Source: Rhodopirellula baltica SH 1 (GTDB taxonomy: Bacteria > Planctomycetota > Planctomycetia > Pirellulales > Pirellulaceae). Taken from it: a DNA stretch of 64,000 bases. This document shows, one piece after another, positions 32,540 through 41,671 of the stretch (positions within the stretch are counted from its first letter, which is position 1; each line of letters begins with the position of its first letter). The notes under the pieces are model-generated. The model had not been told where the DNA came from. It ran no database searches and saw only the letters and a program-made list of their open reading frames with translations. The stretch lies in contig NC_005027.1 of NCBI RefSeq assembly GCF_000196115.1, positions 2,418,001 through 2,482,000 of the forward strand, given 5' to 3'. The translations under genes and the position numbers were made by a program.

Positions 32540-34069
32540 ATGAAATCAATCGCTCAATTCCTCTTTGTACTTCTCATCACACTCAGTGTTCAAACGAGCT
32601 CCTCGGCGGCCGAACGCCCCAACGTCATTCTGATCTTTGCTGATGACCTCGGACCCGGCATGCTCGGGTGCTATGGCCAGGATGTCGTCACGACGCCGAA
32701 CATCGATCGCTTGGCGCGCGAAGGCATGAAGTTCAACAACTATTACGGTGGCGTCTACTGTGCTCCCGCCCGCTGGACTTTGCTAACCGGAATGCACGAC
32801 GGACGTAACGGCGGTTGGGCTCAGAACCGAGCTGGATTGCCGATCTGGCGTGATGCGGGTCAGATCACGGAAGAGGAATATCAAAAGCGAATGGAGAAAC
32901 ACAAAGCCAACTCCAATCCGATCGCCGACGGCGAAGTGTTCCTCGCGCAAGTGGCTCAGCAGGCTGGATACAAAACCGCTCAATTCGGGAAACTGGATCG
33001 CGGCTTTTTGACTTGGAACGAGCGTGTCCAACGTTTCGGATGGGACTTCCACGAAGGTTACTACGATCATCAACGGTGCCATGGTTTCTACCCGCCTTAC
33101 CTTTGGCGAAACGGCGAACGATTTGATTTGCCAGGCAACACGATGGCAGATTGTGGCAAGACCAGCGAGAAAGGCGATGAACCGGTCGGTTATGGCGGCG
33201 AGACCTACTCGCAGAACGTTTTTATCGCAGGCATTTTGAAATACCTGCGTTCCAACCACGACCAACCCTTCTTTCTCTATCACCCGACTCAACTGCCACA
33301 TGGCCCGGTCGCGATTCCAGAATTGCACCCGGACTTCGCAGATCATCCGACCATGAGCCTGGCGGAGAAAAAGTACGCTTCGATGGTCAAGATGCTCGAC
33401 GACCATGTTGGATTGATCATGAAAGAATTGGTCACTCTTGGCATCGACGACAACACCATCGTTCTATTCACATCCGACAATGGGCATGAACTCTATTACG
33501 GCCCCAAACCAAGCTATAAAACACAAACGCTACCCAGCGGCGAACCAGCCAACCTCACCGACAAAAAGTGGCGATCGTCCGAGTGTGGGGACATCTTTGA
33601 CGGTGCGGGCGGACGAGCGGGTTTGAAACGCAGTGGTTACCAAGGCGGCATGCAGTGCCCAATGATCGTGCGTTGGCCAGGCAAGATTGAACCCGGGTCG
33701 GAGAACAACTTGCTGACCGCTCACTACGACTTTCTCGCCACGCTGGCGGACCTGGTGGGGGAACAAAAACCCAAAGGCAAAGATGGCATTTCGTATCTAC
33801 CCACTCTGCTTGGACAACCACAAACCGAACGTCACGATCACGTGGTCATCAACAACAACTTCACCGCAATGGGCAGTCGAGCCTTGATTACCGGCGAAGG
33901 ACTGAAGTTGGTCGAAGCGAATCGGAAGAAGGGCATTTTCCAGCTCTATGATCTCACCACCGACAACGAAGAACGCACCAATCTGGCATCCGGCTACCCA
34001 GAGAAGGTCGCTGAACTGAAGCAGATCTTGATGCTGGAGATCGATTCCCCACGTCCGGACCTGCAATAG
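32540..34069 (+). CDS. Secreted type I sulfatase
   Basis: This 509-residue protein has a signal peptide (1-24). The sulfatase core starts R-P-N-V-I-L-I-F-A-D-D-L-G. The formylglycine motif is C74-A-P-A-R, followed by L-L-T-G. Metal-binding residues are visible in F-A-D-D, T-S-D-N-G-H and the H-G-P region; the C-terminal L-Y-D-L-T-T-D-N-E-E-R-T-N-L is typical of aryl- and polysaccharide sulfatases. The motif has Ala at the third position (C-x-A/P-x-R spacing kept). It acts in the periplasm or outside on sulfated glycans and needs a formylglycine-generating enzyme, not in this window. The next sulfatase follows in tandem. Confidence 0.93.
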   Translation: MKSIAQFLFVLLITLSVQTSSSAAERPNVILIFADDLGPGMLGCYGQDVVTTPNIDRLAREGMKFNNYYGGVYCAPARWTLLTGMHDGRNGGWAQNRAGLPIWRDAGQITEEEYQKRMEKHKANSNPIADGEVFLAQVAQQAGYKTAQFGKLDRGFLTWNERVQRFGWDFHEGYYDHQRCHGFYPPYLWRNGERFDLPGNTMADCGKTSEKGDEPVGYGGETYSQNVFIAGILKYLRSNHDQPFFLYHPTQLPHGPVAIPELHPDFADHPTMSLAEKKYASMVKMLDDHVGLIMKELVTLGIDDNTIVLFTSDNGHELYYGPKPSYKTQTLPSGEPANLTDKKWRSSECGDIFDGAGGRAGLKRSGYQGGMQCPMIVRWPGKIEPGSENNLLTAHYDFLATLADLVGEQKPKGKDGISYLPTLLGQPQTERHDHVVINNNFTAMGSRALITGEGLKLVEANRKKGIFQLYDLTTDNEERTNLASGYPEKVAELKQILMLEIDSPRPDLQ

Positions 34070-34110
34070 AAATCGGACGTCAACATCAAGCGGCAATTGG
34101 GAACGACGCC

Positions 34111-35523
34111 ATGAAACGATCGACTAGCTTTTTCATCTTCGCACTGTGTCTCTTGGTGGCGTGCAACACCATCGCATCCGATTCGCCCAACATCATCCTC
34201 TGCATGGCGGACGACCAAGGGTGGGGAGACACCGGGTACAACGGGCACCCACATTTGCGAACACCGCACCTGGATCAAATGGCTGCGGAGGGCGTGACGT
34301 TCACGCGTTTCTACGCCGCTGCGGCAATGTGCTCCCCGACGCGGGCGAGTTGCTACACCGGCCGAAATCCGTACCGCTTCGGCGTGACGTTCGCAATGAA
34401 AGGCATGCTGGAACCAACCGAAATTCCAATCACAACCGTCTTGAAGCAACATGGATACACGACCGGTCATTTCGGTAAGTGGCATTTAGGCACGCTTTCC
34501 AAAACGGTTGGCGATCAAAACCGCTGGGGGACATTTGCCAAGCAACCCGAGCGATATTATTGCCCGCCTTGGGAACGTGACGTCGACGTGTGCTTTGTGA
34601 CCGAATCCAAGGTCCCTACGTGGAACCCGCTGGTCCATCCAGGTCCTATCTCGAAGAAGCAAAACCAACAAGCTCCCAAACAAGGCCAGCCTTATGGCAA
34701 TGAATACTTCACCGGTCCGGGGCAAAAGGAAACAGACAACATGGACGGCGATGACTCACGAGTCATCATGGATCGAGCCATCCCGTTCATCCGCGATGCG
34801 GTGCAAAACGATCGCCCCTTCTTTGCCGCCGTTTGGTTCCACACGCCCCACTCGCCCGTCATCGGCGGCCCAAAGTATCGCGAAATGTATCGCGAGCAAC
34901 CTGAACCGGCCCAGCATTACTACGCCTGTTTAACGGCCATGGACGAGCAGGTTGGACGATTGCGAGCGGAGCTGAAATCGCTGGGTGTCGCTGACAACAC
35001 GATGCTTTGTTTTTGCTCTGACAACGGTCCCGCCCGACAGGGCTCGCCGCGACACGTGGGATCAGCCAAGAATCTAAAAGGGTACAAGTTGTCGATCGAC
35101 GAAGGCGGAATCCGCGTCCCTGGTTTGATGGTGTGGCCAAACAAAGTCGACTCACCACGCACCCTCGATGCACCATGTTTCACCACCGACTACTTCCCGA
35201 CCATCCTGGATGCGATCGGTGTCGACCTGCCGACCGACCGAACCTACGACGGAACCAGCCTGATCCCACTGGTCACGAGGCAAACAAACGAGCGGCAGAA
35301 ACCGCTGGGCTTCCTCAATCGCGATGGAAAAGAATCCGTTTGGATGCAGCACCGCTACAAGCTTGTCTCCACCGAGAGTGGCGATCGACTTTATGACATT
35401 CCACGTGACCCCGCCGAGGCCACCGACGTCGCTCAGCAATTGCCTGAGGTGACAACGAAGATGAAAAAGGAATTGACTCGTTGGAAAGCGACCGTGATGT
35501 CGGATCTTCAACGCGTGCCGTGA
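34111..35523 (+). CDS. Secreted type I sulfatase
   Basis: This 470-residue protein has a signal sequence (1-22; a V-A-C-N segment could also be a lipobox). S-P-N-I-I-L-C-M-A-D-D-Q-G-W-G-D, the formylglycine motif C74-S-P-T-R, G-K-W-H-L-G and C-S-D-N-G-P are all present, so the enzyme looks intact. It is 41 bp downstream of the previous sulfatase, so the pair probably acts on one sulfated polysaccharide in sequence. Substrate specificity cannot be read by eye. Confidence 0.94.
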   Translation: MKRSTSFFIFALCLLVACNTIASDSPNIILCMADDQGWGDTGYNGHPHLRTPHLDQMAAEGVTFTRFYAAAAMCSPTRASCYTGRNPYRFGVTFAMKGMLEPTEIPITTVLKQHGYTTGHFGKWHLGTLSKTVGDQNRWGTFAKQPERYYCPPWERDVDVCFVTESKVPTWNPLVHPGPISKKQNQQAPKQGQPYGNEYFTGPGQKETDNMDGDDSRVIMDRAIPFIRDAVQNDRPFFAAVWFHTPHSPVIGGPKYREMYREQPEPAQHYYACLTAMDEQVGRLRAELKSLGVADNTMLCFCSDNGPARQGSPRHVGSAKNLKGYKLSIDEGGIRVPGLMVWPNKVDSPRTLDAPCFTTDYFPTILDAIGVDLPTDRTYDGTSLIPLVTRQTNERQKPLGFLNRDGKESVWMQHRYKLVSTESGDRLYDIPRDPAEATDVAQQLPEVTTKMKKELTRWKATVMSDLQRVP

Positions 35524-35595
35524 CCGAATCTGTCTTCCGATCGCATCCATCGTTCTTCCACCAAAATCAAACACTCCACTAGCGACCAAAATGCG

Positions 35596-36099
35596 ATGGG
35601 CGTTCAGCGTGACCGAAAAGCCTACGGCTGCGTGATTCGCAACAACCGAAAGCGTCTTCGTCAGCTACTTGGCAAACATCCCGAATTGTTGACGTCCAAC
35701 GATGCCTGGATTGTCGCTGCCGCGGTGTTGAACAACCCTGGCATCCTCGGCTGGCTCGTCTCTCGCGGTGTGAACCCTGATTCCAGGCTTGGTACCGAAT
35801 CTGATACACCACTCATGCTAGCGATCTCGCTGCACAAAAACTCGACCGTCAAAACATTGCTAAAACTTGGCGCGGATCCTGACGCACGCGACGATCTCGG
35901 CGACACCTGTTTCACCAGAGCAATCGCTGAATGCAACGCTCCCGCGATGCGAATGCTGGCGGACTTCGGTGCCGACCTCTCACTGACAGATCCAGTCACT
36001 CTGCGGAACGCGGTGAATGAGAAGCAAACGGACGTGATCGATGGTCTCTTGGATCTTTTCGGTCCAACCTTGTTGACTCGGATAGTATCCATTGAATGA
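35596..36099 (+). CDS. Ankyrin-repeat protein
   Basis: This 167-residue protein has about four ankyrin-like units (N-A-L/N-P-G-I-L-G-W-L-V-S-R-G-V-N-P-D, T-P-L-M-L-A-I-S-L-H-K-N-S-T-V-K-T-L-L-K-L-G-A-D-P-D, T-C-F-T-R-A-I-A-E-C-N-A-P-A-M-R-M-L-A-D-F-G-A-D-L). It is soluble with no signal and probably a protein-protein adaptor. It stands alone after the sulfatase pair. Confidence 0.82.
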   Translation: MGVQRDRKAYGCVIRNNRKRLRQLLGKHPELLTSNDAWIVAAAVLNNPGILGWLVSRGVNPDSRLGTESDTPLMLAISLHKNSTVKTLLKLGADPDARDDLGDTCFTRAIAECNAPAMRMLADFGADLSLTDPVTLRNAVNEKQTDVIDGLLDLFGPTLLTRIVSIE

Positions 36100-36359
36100 C
36101 CAATCATTGAACGAACGCACCAATCCAGCTGCTATCATAAGAACGCAGTGTCCAATCAATCGGGCCGTTTGGCACGAGTGTTTCGGCATTCCAGCTGTTT
36201 TGGCAAACCCTATCAGTCTCACGCAAAACCGGGGAAACCTCCAAACGGTTCGCATGGTCTTGCCCGAGTGTTTTGCCAACCTGCTTCGCAATGCCGCAGT
36301 CGAATGGCATGACGCAGCAGTGCCAACCACACCCCATTCACCCTCTTAGGATTGACAAA

Positions 36360-36998
36360 ATGAAGTTGATCGCCATCGCAACGGTTCTTCTGTTTGCCAG
36401 TGTCGCCACGTGCGAGGAAACAAACGTCCAATTGAATGACTTTCAGTCGAAGGCGGCCAAGCTCGCGGTGAAAACGTTCAACGAGCGTTTGTTATTCCTG
36501 GAACAAAGCATGCAACAACATGTGGATACCGCGAACACGAAACTGCGGGATGAACTCAAAGTCGCACTCGAACAGGCGGCAAAACAAGAAGACCTCAAAG
36601 AGACCGAGAGAATTTCGCGGTTTCTACAGGCTGATGCCCCGCCAAAGGCGGACAACGAATCGGCCGCGGCCCGCGAGACCATTCGGAAACTCCGGGCAGA
36701 GGTTGCGGATCTCAAAAAGCGTCTTGATGAGATGACGCAACCTGACCCTTTAGTTGGATCTTGGAAATACCAATCTGGGAACGTCTGTCACTTCACCAAC
36801 GATGGATGGGTTGTACTCAAAGGAGAGCGAATCGCGGCGTGGAAGCGATCCGGCGAGAACAGCTACGTCACCGCCTTCTTAAAGAACTTCGGTGACGGCA
36901 GTTCAGACGAAATGACTTTGGGTCCCGATGGCAAAACCATCATGGCGAAGAGCAAAAGTGGGAAGGGCTTCTCCATGTATCGAATCCCCTCAAAATAG
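36360..36998 (+). CDS. Exported coiled-coil protein of unknown function
   Basis: This 212-residue protein has a short signal peptide (1-19, V-A-T-C-E). Helical residues 25-130 contain an I-R-K-L-R-A-E-V-A-D-L-K-K-R-L coiled coil, and a C-terminal beta domain (about 138-212) begins G-S-W-K-Y and contains F-T-N-D-G-W-V, a pattern of lipocalin-like or DUF-type stress domains. AGGA upstream of the ATG supports the start. Confidence 0.7.
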   Translation: MKLIAIATVLLFASVATCEETNVQLNDFQSKAAKLAVKTFNERLLFLEQSMQQHVDTANTKLRDELKVALEQAAKQEDLKETERISRFLQADAPPKADNESAAARETIRKLRAEVADLKKRLDEMTQPDPLVGSWKYQSGNVCHFTNDGWVVLKGERIAAWKRSGENSYVTAFLKNFGDGSSDEMTLGPDGKTIMAKSKSGKGFSMYRIPSK

Positions 36999-37189
36999 CG
37001 ATTCCCCAAGAACGTTCGCTCCTCGCGATGGCAGAGGTGAATGCTTTCGAAACACTGAACGCAGGAACTCTTCGACGGTGAATCCAGTCAGCGAAGCCTT
37101 CGATCCAACGATGCGTCGACGTTGAGCAATTTGAGACGGCATGTCACGAGAATGCATTCAGAAAACGAACCAATCGTTGCCTTCAGAAA

Positions 37190-37534
37190 TCAAAGCCATT
37201 CTTCATTCCGCGTTGCACGGTTGGGTCGCTTAGCGGGACGTTTTCGAGCGGGTTTCGACTCCGGACGCAACAAAAGTTGCTTGACCTTTTCTCGGAGTTC
37301 GAACTCAAAACCTGGCAAGATAGAATTCTCTTTTGCGTCTTTGGACCTCATCGGTCTTGGGTTCACCAGATCCAATGAACGCAAAGCGTTCGGGTTTGAG
37401 TCTGCCGGCTGCTGAGTGACATAGTTCTTGCTCTCGATTGGCGAATCCAAATCCAGTTTCATCAACCAATCCGATTCCGCAGAACACGGAAGACTCATCA
37501 AGCTGACAAAAAACGCTGCGCTGAAATACTTCAT
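37190..37534 (-). CDS. Small exported basic protein
   Basis: This 114-residue protein has a signal peptide (1-19, ending P-C-S-A-E-S), a Pro/Asn-rich middle and a very basic C-terminus (K-P-A-R-K-R-P-A-K-R-P-N-R). GGAGG lies ten bases before the ATG at 37534. No family recognised. Downstream, the DNA is non-coding to 36998. Confidence 0.62.
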   Translation of the reverse strand: MKYFSAAFFVSLMSLPCSAESDWLMKLDLDSPIESKNYVTQQPADSNPNALRSLDLVNPRPMRSKDAKENSILPGFEFELREKVKQLLLRPESKPARKRPAKRPNRATRNEEWL

Positions 37535-37630
37535 GACCTTCGCCTCCCACAATTTTCGCGAACTGACAGCGTCACTCTAGCGTTTCGAAACCACCAACCA
37601 TAGAGAGATTCGGCCCCCAGCGATCCATCG

Positions 37631-38172
37631 CAACCAAGTAGGCCGTATCAAGGACCAAAGGGACGCAGCTACGGCAGCACCCTAAACCCCGCAACACTCT
37701 CACCATCCTTCCGGAACTCCACTTCGTTCCGGTCCGGCCTACAGAGCTTCCCAACCAAGTAGGCCGTATCAAGGACCAACGCGACGCAGCTACGGCAGCA
37801 CGCTGGATCCCGCAACACCTCACGATCCTGCCGGAACTCCACTTCGTTCCGGTCCGGCCTACAAAGCTTTCCAACTAAGTAGGCCGTATCAAGGACCAAA
37901 GGGACGCAGCTACGGCATCACCCTGAACCCCACATCAATCTCGCCATCCCTCCGGAACTCCACTTCGTTCCGTTCCGGCCTACAAAGCTGTCCAACGAAG
38001 TAGGCCGTATCAAGGACCAACGGGACGCAGCTACGGCATCACCCCGTATCCCACAACACTCTCGCCATCCTGCCGGAACTCCACTTCGTTCCGGTCCGGC
38101 CTACAAAGATTTCCAACCAAGTAGGCCGTATCAAGGACCAACGGGACGCAGCTACGGCAGCTCGCTTGCCGG
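37631..38172. repeat. 121-bp tandem repeat array, five units
   Basis: Units begin with GTAGGCCGTATCAAGGACCA at 37638, 37759, 37879, 38000 and 38121 (spacing 121, 120, 121, 121). Each full unit ends with GGTCCGGCCTAC or a close variant (GTTCCGGCCTAC in the third unit), so each is itself a long imperfect palindrome; the fifth is cut off at about 38172. The units differ at a few positions. Single related copies lie at 46692, 49744, 52072 and 52785. The array fills the gap between two minus-strand genes and has no coding function. Confidence 0.9.
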
Positions 38173-38216
38173 CCCATCCAGCTGGCAAACCGGCCATTAC
38201 AAAATCGCCTATCTCG

Positions 38217-39020
38217 TTATCGAAGTGCGTCGAGGTGGCGCGGCAGCGGTGATTGAAACGAAAAGAATTCGAACTGCGCGTCCAATTCAGCCGCGACGCT
38301 GCTGCCCCCATTTTTCGCGATCAGTCCAATTTTTGCCGGAGCACCGCTGGACCACTTTCGTTCGCAGAGCACGTCAAAATACTTCCCATCGATGCTGTAC
38401 GAACACTCGTACACGTCCCCTCGCTTGATGACACGAAGCCAATAGTCATTCAGTCCAGTGGGGGAATTCAGATACTCGAAACGAGAGACAGCATCATTTT
38501 CCGTAAGCACACAGAACTTTTGCCCACCGTTTGATTTCCAATCAAACTCGTAACCCCATTTGAAATAGTTGTCATCGTCGTTGTAGAAAATCAACCCAGC
38601 CTGCTGGAACCTCTCCTTGGGTGTGAATCCGCTCACGCGAGTTGCAACCACAAAACCAGCCTCTTTCGCGGCGGGGTTGTCAATGAGATAAATATTCTTC
38701 GCCTGAATCCCATCCCCGTAGGTGCTGGTCTTTTCCTTACGGTGAATACTGCCACGCTGAGTCTTTATGGTCAGCTTTCCCGGATTATCAACCAACGATG
38801 CGTGGGTCGCATCCGGACGCACGACATCCCATTTCACGACGGCCTTGCCGTCAAACGAATCGAAGACCGAAATTCTGGATTCGCCACCAGCGTCGGCTTC
38901 GAACTTGCTTAATGATTGGGCTTTCACATCTGCAATGCAGATGGTGGTGATCGACAGCACGAATGCGATGCACATCCCTGAATACGATGACGAACGATAA
39001 CGATTACTTTGAATCAACAT
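38217..39020 (-). CDS. Exported DUF1349-like (concanavalin-fold) protein
   Basis: In this 267-residue protein, a signal peptide spans about residues 15-35 (M-C-I-A-F-V-L-S-I-T-T). The remainder has a DUF1349 pattern: a G-K-L-T-I-K-T strand, A-G-F-V-V-A-T-R-V, Q-Q-A-G-L-I-F-Y-N-D-D-D-N-Y-F-K-W-G and Y-S-I-D-G-K-Y-F near the end. Such beta-sandwich domains occur in glycan-active and carbohydrate-binding proteins. GGAGGG ahead of the ATG at 39020 sets the start. Confidence 0.75.
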   Translation of the reverse strand: MLIQSNRYRSSSYSGMCIAFVLSITTICIADVKAQSLSKFEADAGGESRISVFDSFDGKAVVKWDVVRPDATHASLVDNPGKLTIKTQRGSIHRKEKTSTYGDGIQAKNIYLIDNPAAKEAGFVVATRVSGFTPKERFQQAGLIFYNDDDNYFKWGYEFDWKSNGGQKFCVLTENDAVSRFEYLNSPTGLNDYWLRVIKRGDVYECSYSIDGKYFDVLCERKWSSGAPAKIGLIAKNGGSSVAAELDAQFEFFSFQSPLPRHLDALR

Positions 39021-39201
39021 TAGTTTCCCTCCAGGAAGATTGAAACACCCATTCACGGCGTAGGGTAGCGGATCGAGTTGACCGGATCAAATTTTGCACT
39101 CATTCCTTGGACCACTCGCCTATTCATTACTTCTTTGAAACGAAGCAATCACTACGATGGTCCTATCGCATGACCGTTTACATCTTTGCCGGAGTCAATG
39201 A

Positions 39202-40914
39202 GTGATTCATCGCGTCGCTATCAAGGTCCGATCGTTGTCGCGGTCATACTTGGACTCGTTTTCGTTTACCGGTTTGGTTTTTGCGACCCTGTTTTTTTGT
39301 GGGTCGATCACGCCGTCCCTGTTACCTCGCCCCTACATTGTCCAAGGGATCTTGTCAGGGTTTTCACTCGCCATCGGTTACGTGGTTGGTGTGCTCGCGA
39401 CGTGGGGCTGGTCGTTCCTAGAATTGCCGAACCCCGGACCTGTGCTCGCACGTCGTTCGAGACAGATCTGCGTGACGCTTGTGGCGATCGTCGTCGCAAT
39501 CTCGATTTGGTACGCCACGGAATGGCAAAACTCCATTCGCATGTTGATGGAAATGCCGCCACTGGAATCAACCGCTCCCTTTCGTTTCCTTGCGATTGCC
39601 CTCCTCGTTGCATTCATACTGGTTTCGATTGCTCGTTGGATGATTCGCCTCGGCGCCTACCTTTCCAATCTGCTGCAACGGTATTTGCCACGTCGAATCG
39701 CCATCTCATTCAGCACTCTGTGCGTGTTGGTACTGGGCTTGATGATCGGCAATGGCGTGATCGCGCGAGGGTTACTTCAGGCTGCGGATCGATTATTTTT
39801 GCAGGCCGATTTGTTAATTGACGACGGCATCGAGCAACCGACATTGGACCTCGCCTGCGGTAGCGAGCAGTCGCTGGTCGATTGGGAAGCAATTGGCCGT
39901 CGAGGAAAAGACTTCATCGGAGGCGGCCCGAAGCCGGAAGAGATCGAACGACTGACTGGCAAACCTTCCAAGCGTCCCATCCGTGTTTATGTCGGAATGC
40001 GAACCGACGGAGATGACCACGCCAGAGCAACGCTCGCTTTGGATGAACTGAAACGCGAAGGCGCCTTTGATCGCAAGATACTGATCATCGCGACTCCCAC
40101 TGGTACCGGCTGGCTTGATGAGAGCGCGGTGGACACGATCGAGTATCTGCATCATGGCGACACCGCCATTGTCAGCATGCAGTACTCCTACTTGCCCAGT
40201 TGGATCACCATTTTGGTCGACCCATCTCGGTCCAAACGATCCGCCACCGCGCTGTTCGATCAGGTCTACGCGTACTGGACCACGCTGCCAAAAGAAGAAC
40301 GGCCTCAGCTGTATTTGTTTGGTCTGAGCTTGGGCGCTTTTGGCTGCGAAGATGCAGCGGACTTGATGGAGACCTTTCAAGATCCCATCCAGGGTGCCGT
40401 TTGGAGTGGGCCACCCTTTCCCAGTCGGCAATGGGCATCCATCGTGAGCTCGCGCAATGCCGGAACACCCGTCTGGATGCCTACCTTTCGAGATCAGTCA
40501 ATGGTTCGGTTCACGTCGCAACAAAACATGCTGAAACCGGGCAAACCTTGGGGGCCGATCCGAAACGTGTACATCCAACATGCAAGCGATCCCATGGTTT
40601 GGTTTTCACCCTCGCTGGCCTGGCACCAACCTGAATGGCTATCCGAGCCCCGAGGACCAGATGTTTCGCCTGGGTTGCGCTGGTACCCCATCGTGACTTT
40701 CTTGCAAATCGCTTTTGATTTGCCGATGGCGACCAGCGTTCCGCTTGGATACGGGCACAACTATTCACCATCGAGCTACATCGACGCTTGGGTCGCGGTG
40801 ACTCAACCGGAAGGCTGGTCGCAGACCGATTTGGACAGGCTCTGCGATCACTTCGCCACACCGACTGAAAGCCCACAAGCCAGCTCACCCATTCCAGACT
40901 TTGACCCGAGTTGA
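39202..40914 (+). CDS. Membrane alpha/beta-hydrolase family protein (Abhydrolase_9 type)
   Basis: This 570-residue protein has four or five TM segments in the first 200 residues (F-A-T-L-F-F-C-G-S-I-T-P-S-L-L-P-R-P). An extracytoplasmic hydrolase domain follows with nucleophile motif G-L-S-L-G-A-F-G and G-H-N-Y at the end. The N- and C-terminal parts match the paired abhydrolase_9 domains also found in actinobacteria. Reaction unknown, perhaps acyl or ester hydrolysis at the membrane. The start is a GTG at 39202 with GGAG at 39191-39194. Confidence 0.85.
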   Translation: MIHRVAIKVRSLSRSYLDSFSFTGLVFATLFFCGSITPSLLPRPYIVQGILSGFSLAIGYVVGVLATWGWSFLELPNPGPVLARRSRQICVTLVAIVVAISIWYATEWQNSIRMLMEMPPLESTAPFRFLAIALLVAFILVSIARWMIRLGAYLSNLLQRYLPRRIAISFSTLCVLVLGLMIGNGVIARGLLQAADRLFLQADLLIDDGIEQPTLDLACGSEQSLVDWEAIGRRGKDFIGGGPKPEEIERLTGKPSKRPIRVYVGMRTDGDDHARATLALDELKREGAFDRKILIIATPTGTGWLDESAVDTIEYLHHGDTAIVSMQYSYLPSWITILVDPSRSKRSATALFDQVYAYWTTLPKEERPQLYLFGLSLGAFGCEDAADLMETFQDPIQGAVWSGPPFPSRQWASIVSSRNAGTPVWMPTFRDQSMVRFTSQQNMLKPGKPWGPIRNVYIQHASDPMVWFSPSLAWHQPEWLSEPRGPDVSPGLRWYPIVTFLQIAFDLPMATSVPLGYGHNYSPSSYIDAWVAVTQPEGWSQTDLDRLCDHFATPTESPQASSPIPDFDPS

Positions 40915-40949
40915 TTCCGTCGCAGTTTGATTCGGAGCCCACCGAACCA

Positions 40950-41243
40950 ATGGTTCGACTACGCATCGCTGCCTCGGGGGAACTCTACCGCGACGGCGAA
41001 CGGATTTCGCGGACGGCGGTGGTCGATGATCTGCTTGCTTATCCAGACGTATCCAAAGTTCACATCGTCGTCGATGGAAATCCGGCCGTCACTGTCAGGA
41101 CGGTTGTTGAGCTGCAAAACGAATTGGGCAAAGAAATCCCAAGCCATGGTCCATTCACGTACATCGTTGATCGTGATTCAGACGATCTGTCGTCCGGTTC
41201 CGATGCCTTGATCATTCGGTCGGATGCAAATCAAAAGGACTGA
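40950..41243 (+). CDS. Small protein with ExbD/TolR-like C-terminal pattern
   Basis: In this 97-residue protein, G-E-L-Y-R-D-G-E-R-I-S, V-H-I-V-V-D-G-N-P-A-V-T and V-V-E-L-Q-N-E-L-G follow the strand-helix order of the ExbD/TolR periplasmic domain, but the N-terminal TM helix of that family is absent. The match is weak. A TTG overlapping the previous stop (40911) would add 13 residues. Probably co-transcribed with the hydrolase. Confidence 0.5.
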   Translation: MVRLRIAASGELYRDGERISRTAVVDDLLAYPDVSKVHIVVDGNPAVTVRTVVELQNELGKEIPSHGPFTYIVDRDSDDLSSGSDALIIRSDANQKD

Positions 41244-41671
41244 TCGGGCACAACCATGCGAGCCGTTTTGGGGTTGGTGCTAGATGTGCGTGGTAACCGT
41301 GGCGAACGCCAATCGGCTGACACTTATGGATTGCATGTGTAGATCGCGTGGGCGAAGAAGAACCGAAGGAGGGAAGACGACGGAAAAACGCTTGACAAAT
41401 CGCCCCGGACAGGGCCAACGTGGGGATCGGATACGGTTCCTCGCTGACGCGTCGGGTTTCGATGTTGTCGCAATTGTTTGCGGAAACCGTGGCTAACGCC
41501 ATGCGGCTAACGGTTGCGGAGGGGAGAAGATGAGGCGGAGGAGAAACTACCTTGGACGCTCGACCATGACGGCGCTGAGTCAGTTACAATCAGCGTCTGC
41601 TTGGCCCCTTCACGCACCTGCGAGTGCGCCCTACCTGCGGGGCTGTTTCATGATGAAAGAATGGGTTTTCA
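41244..41671. other. 428-bp gap with two related short palindromes
   Basis: Short GAACGCCAATCGGCTGA (about 41298) and GCTAACGCCATGCGGCTAA (about 41492) words belong to the same family as the palindromic repeats at 14.4, 28.4 and 51.9 kb. No gene is convincing here. The promoter of the heme/DUF1549 gene should lie in the right half. Confidence 0.5.

Noticed and set aside
37631-38172. CRISPR array
   Set aside because: Units are contiguous copies of 120-121 bp that are themselves palindromic, with no unique spacers and no cas genes nearby.
37572-38311. Minus-strand frames inside the tandem array that encode repeated peptides
   Set aside because: They are translations of a DNA repeat; units are not multiples of three and frames break between units.
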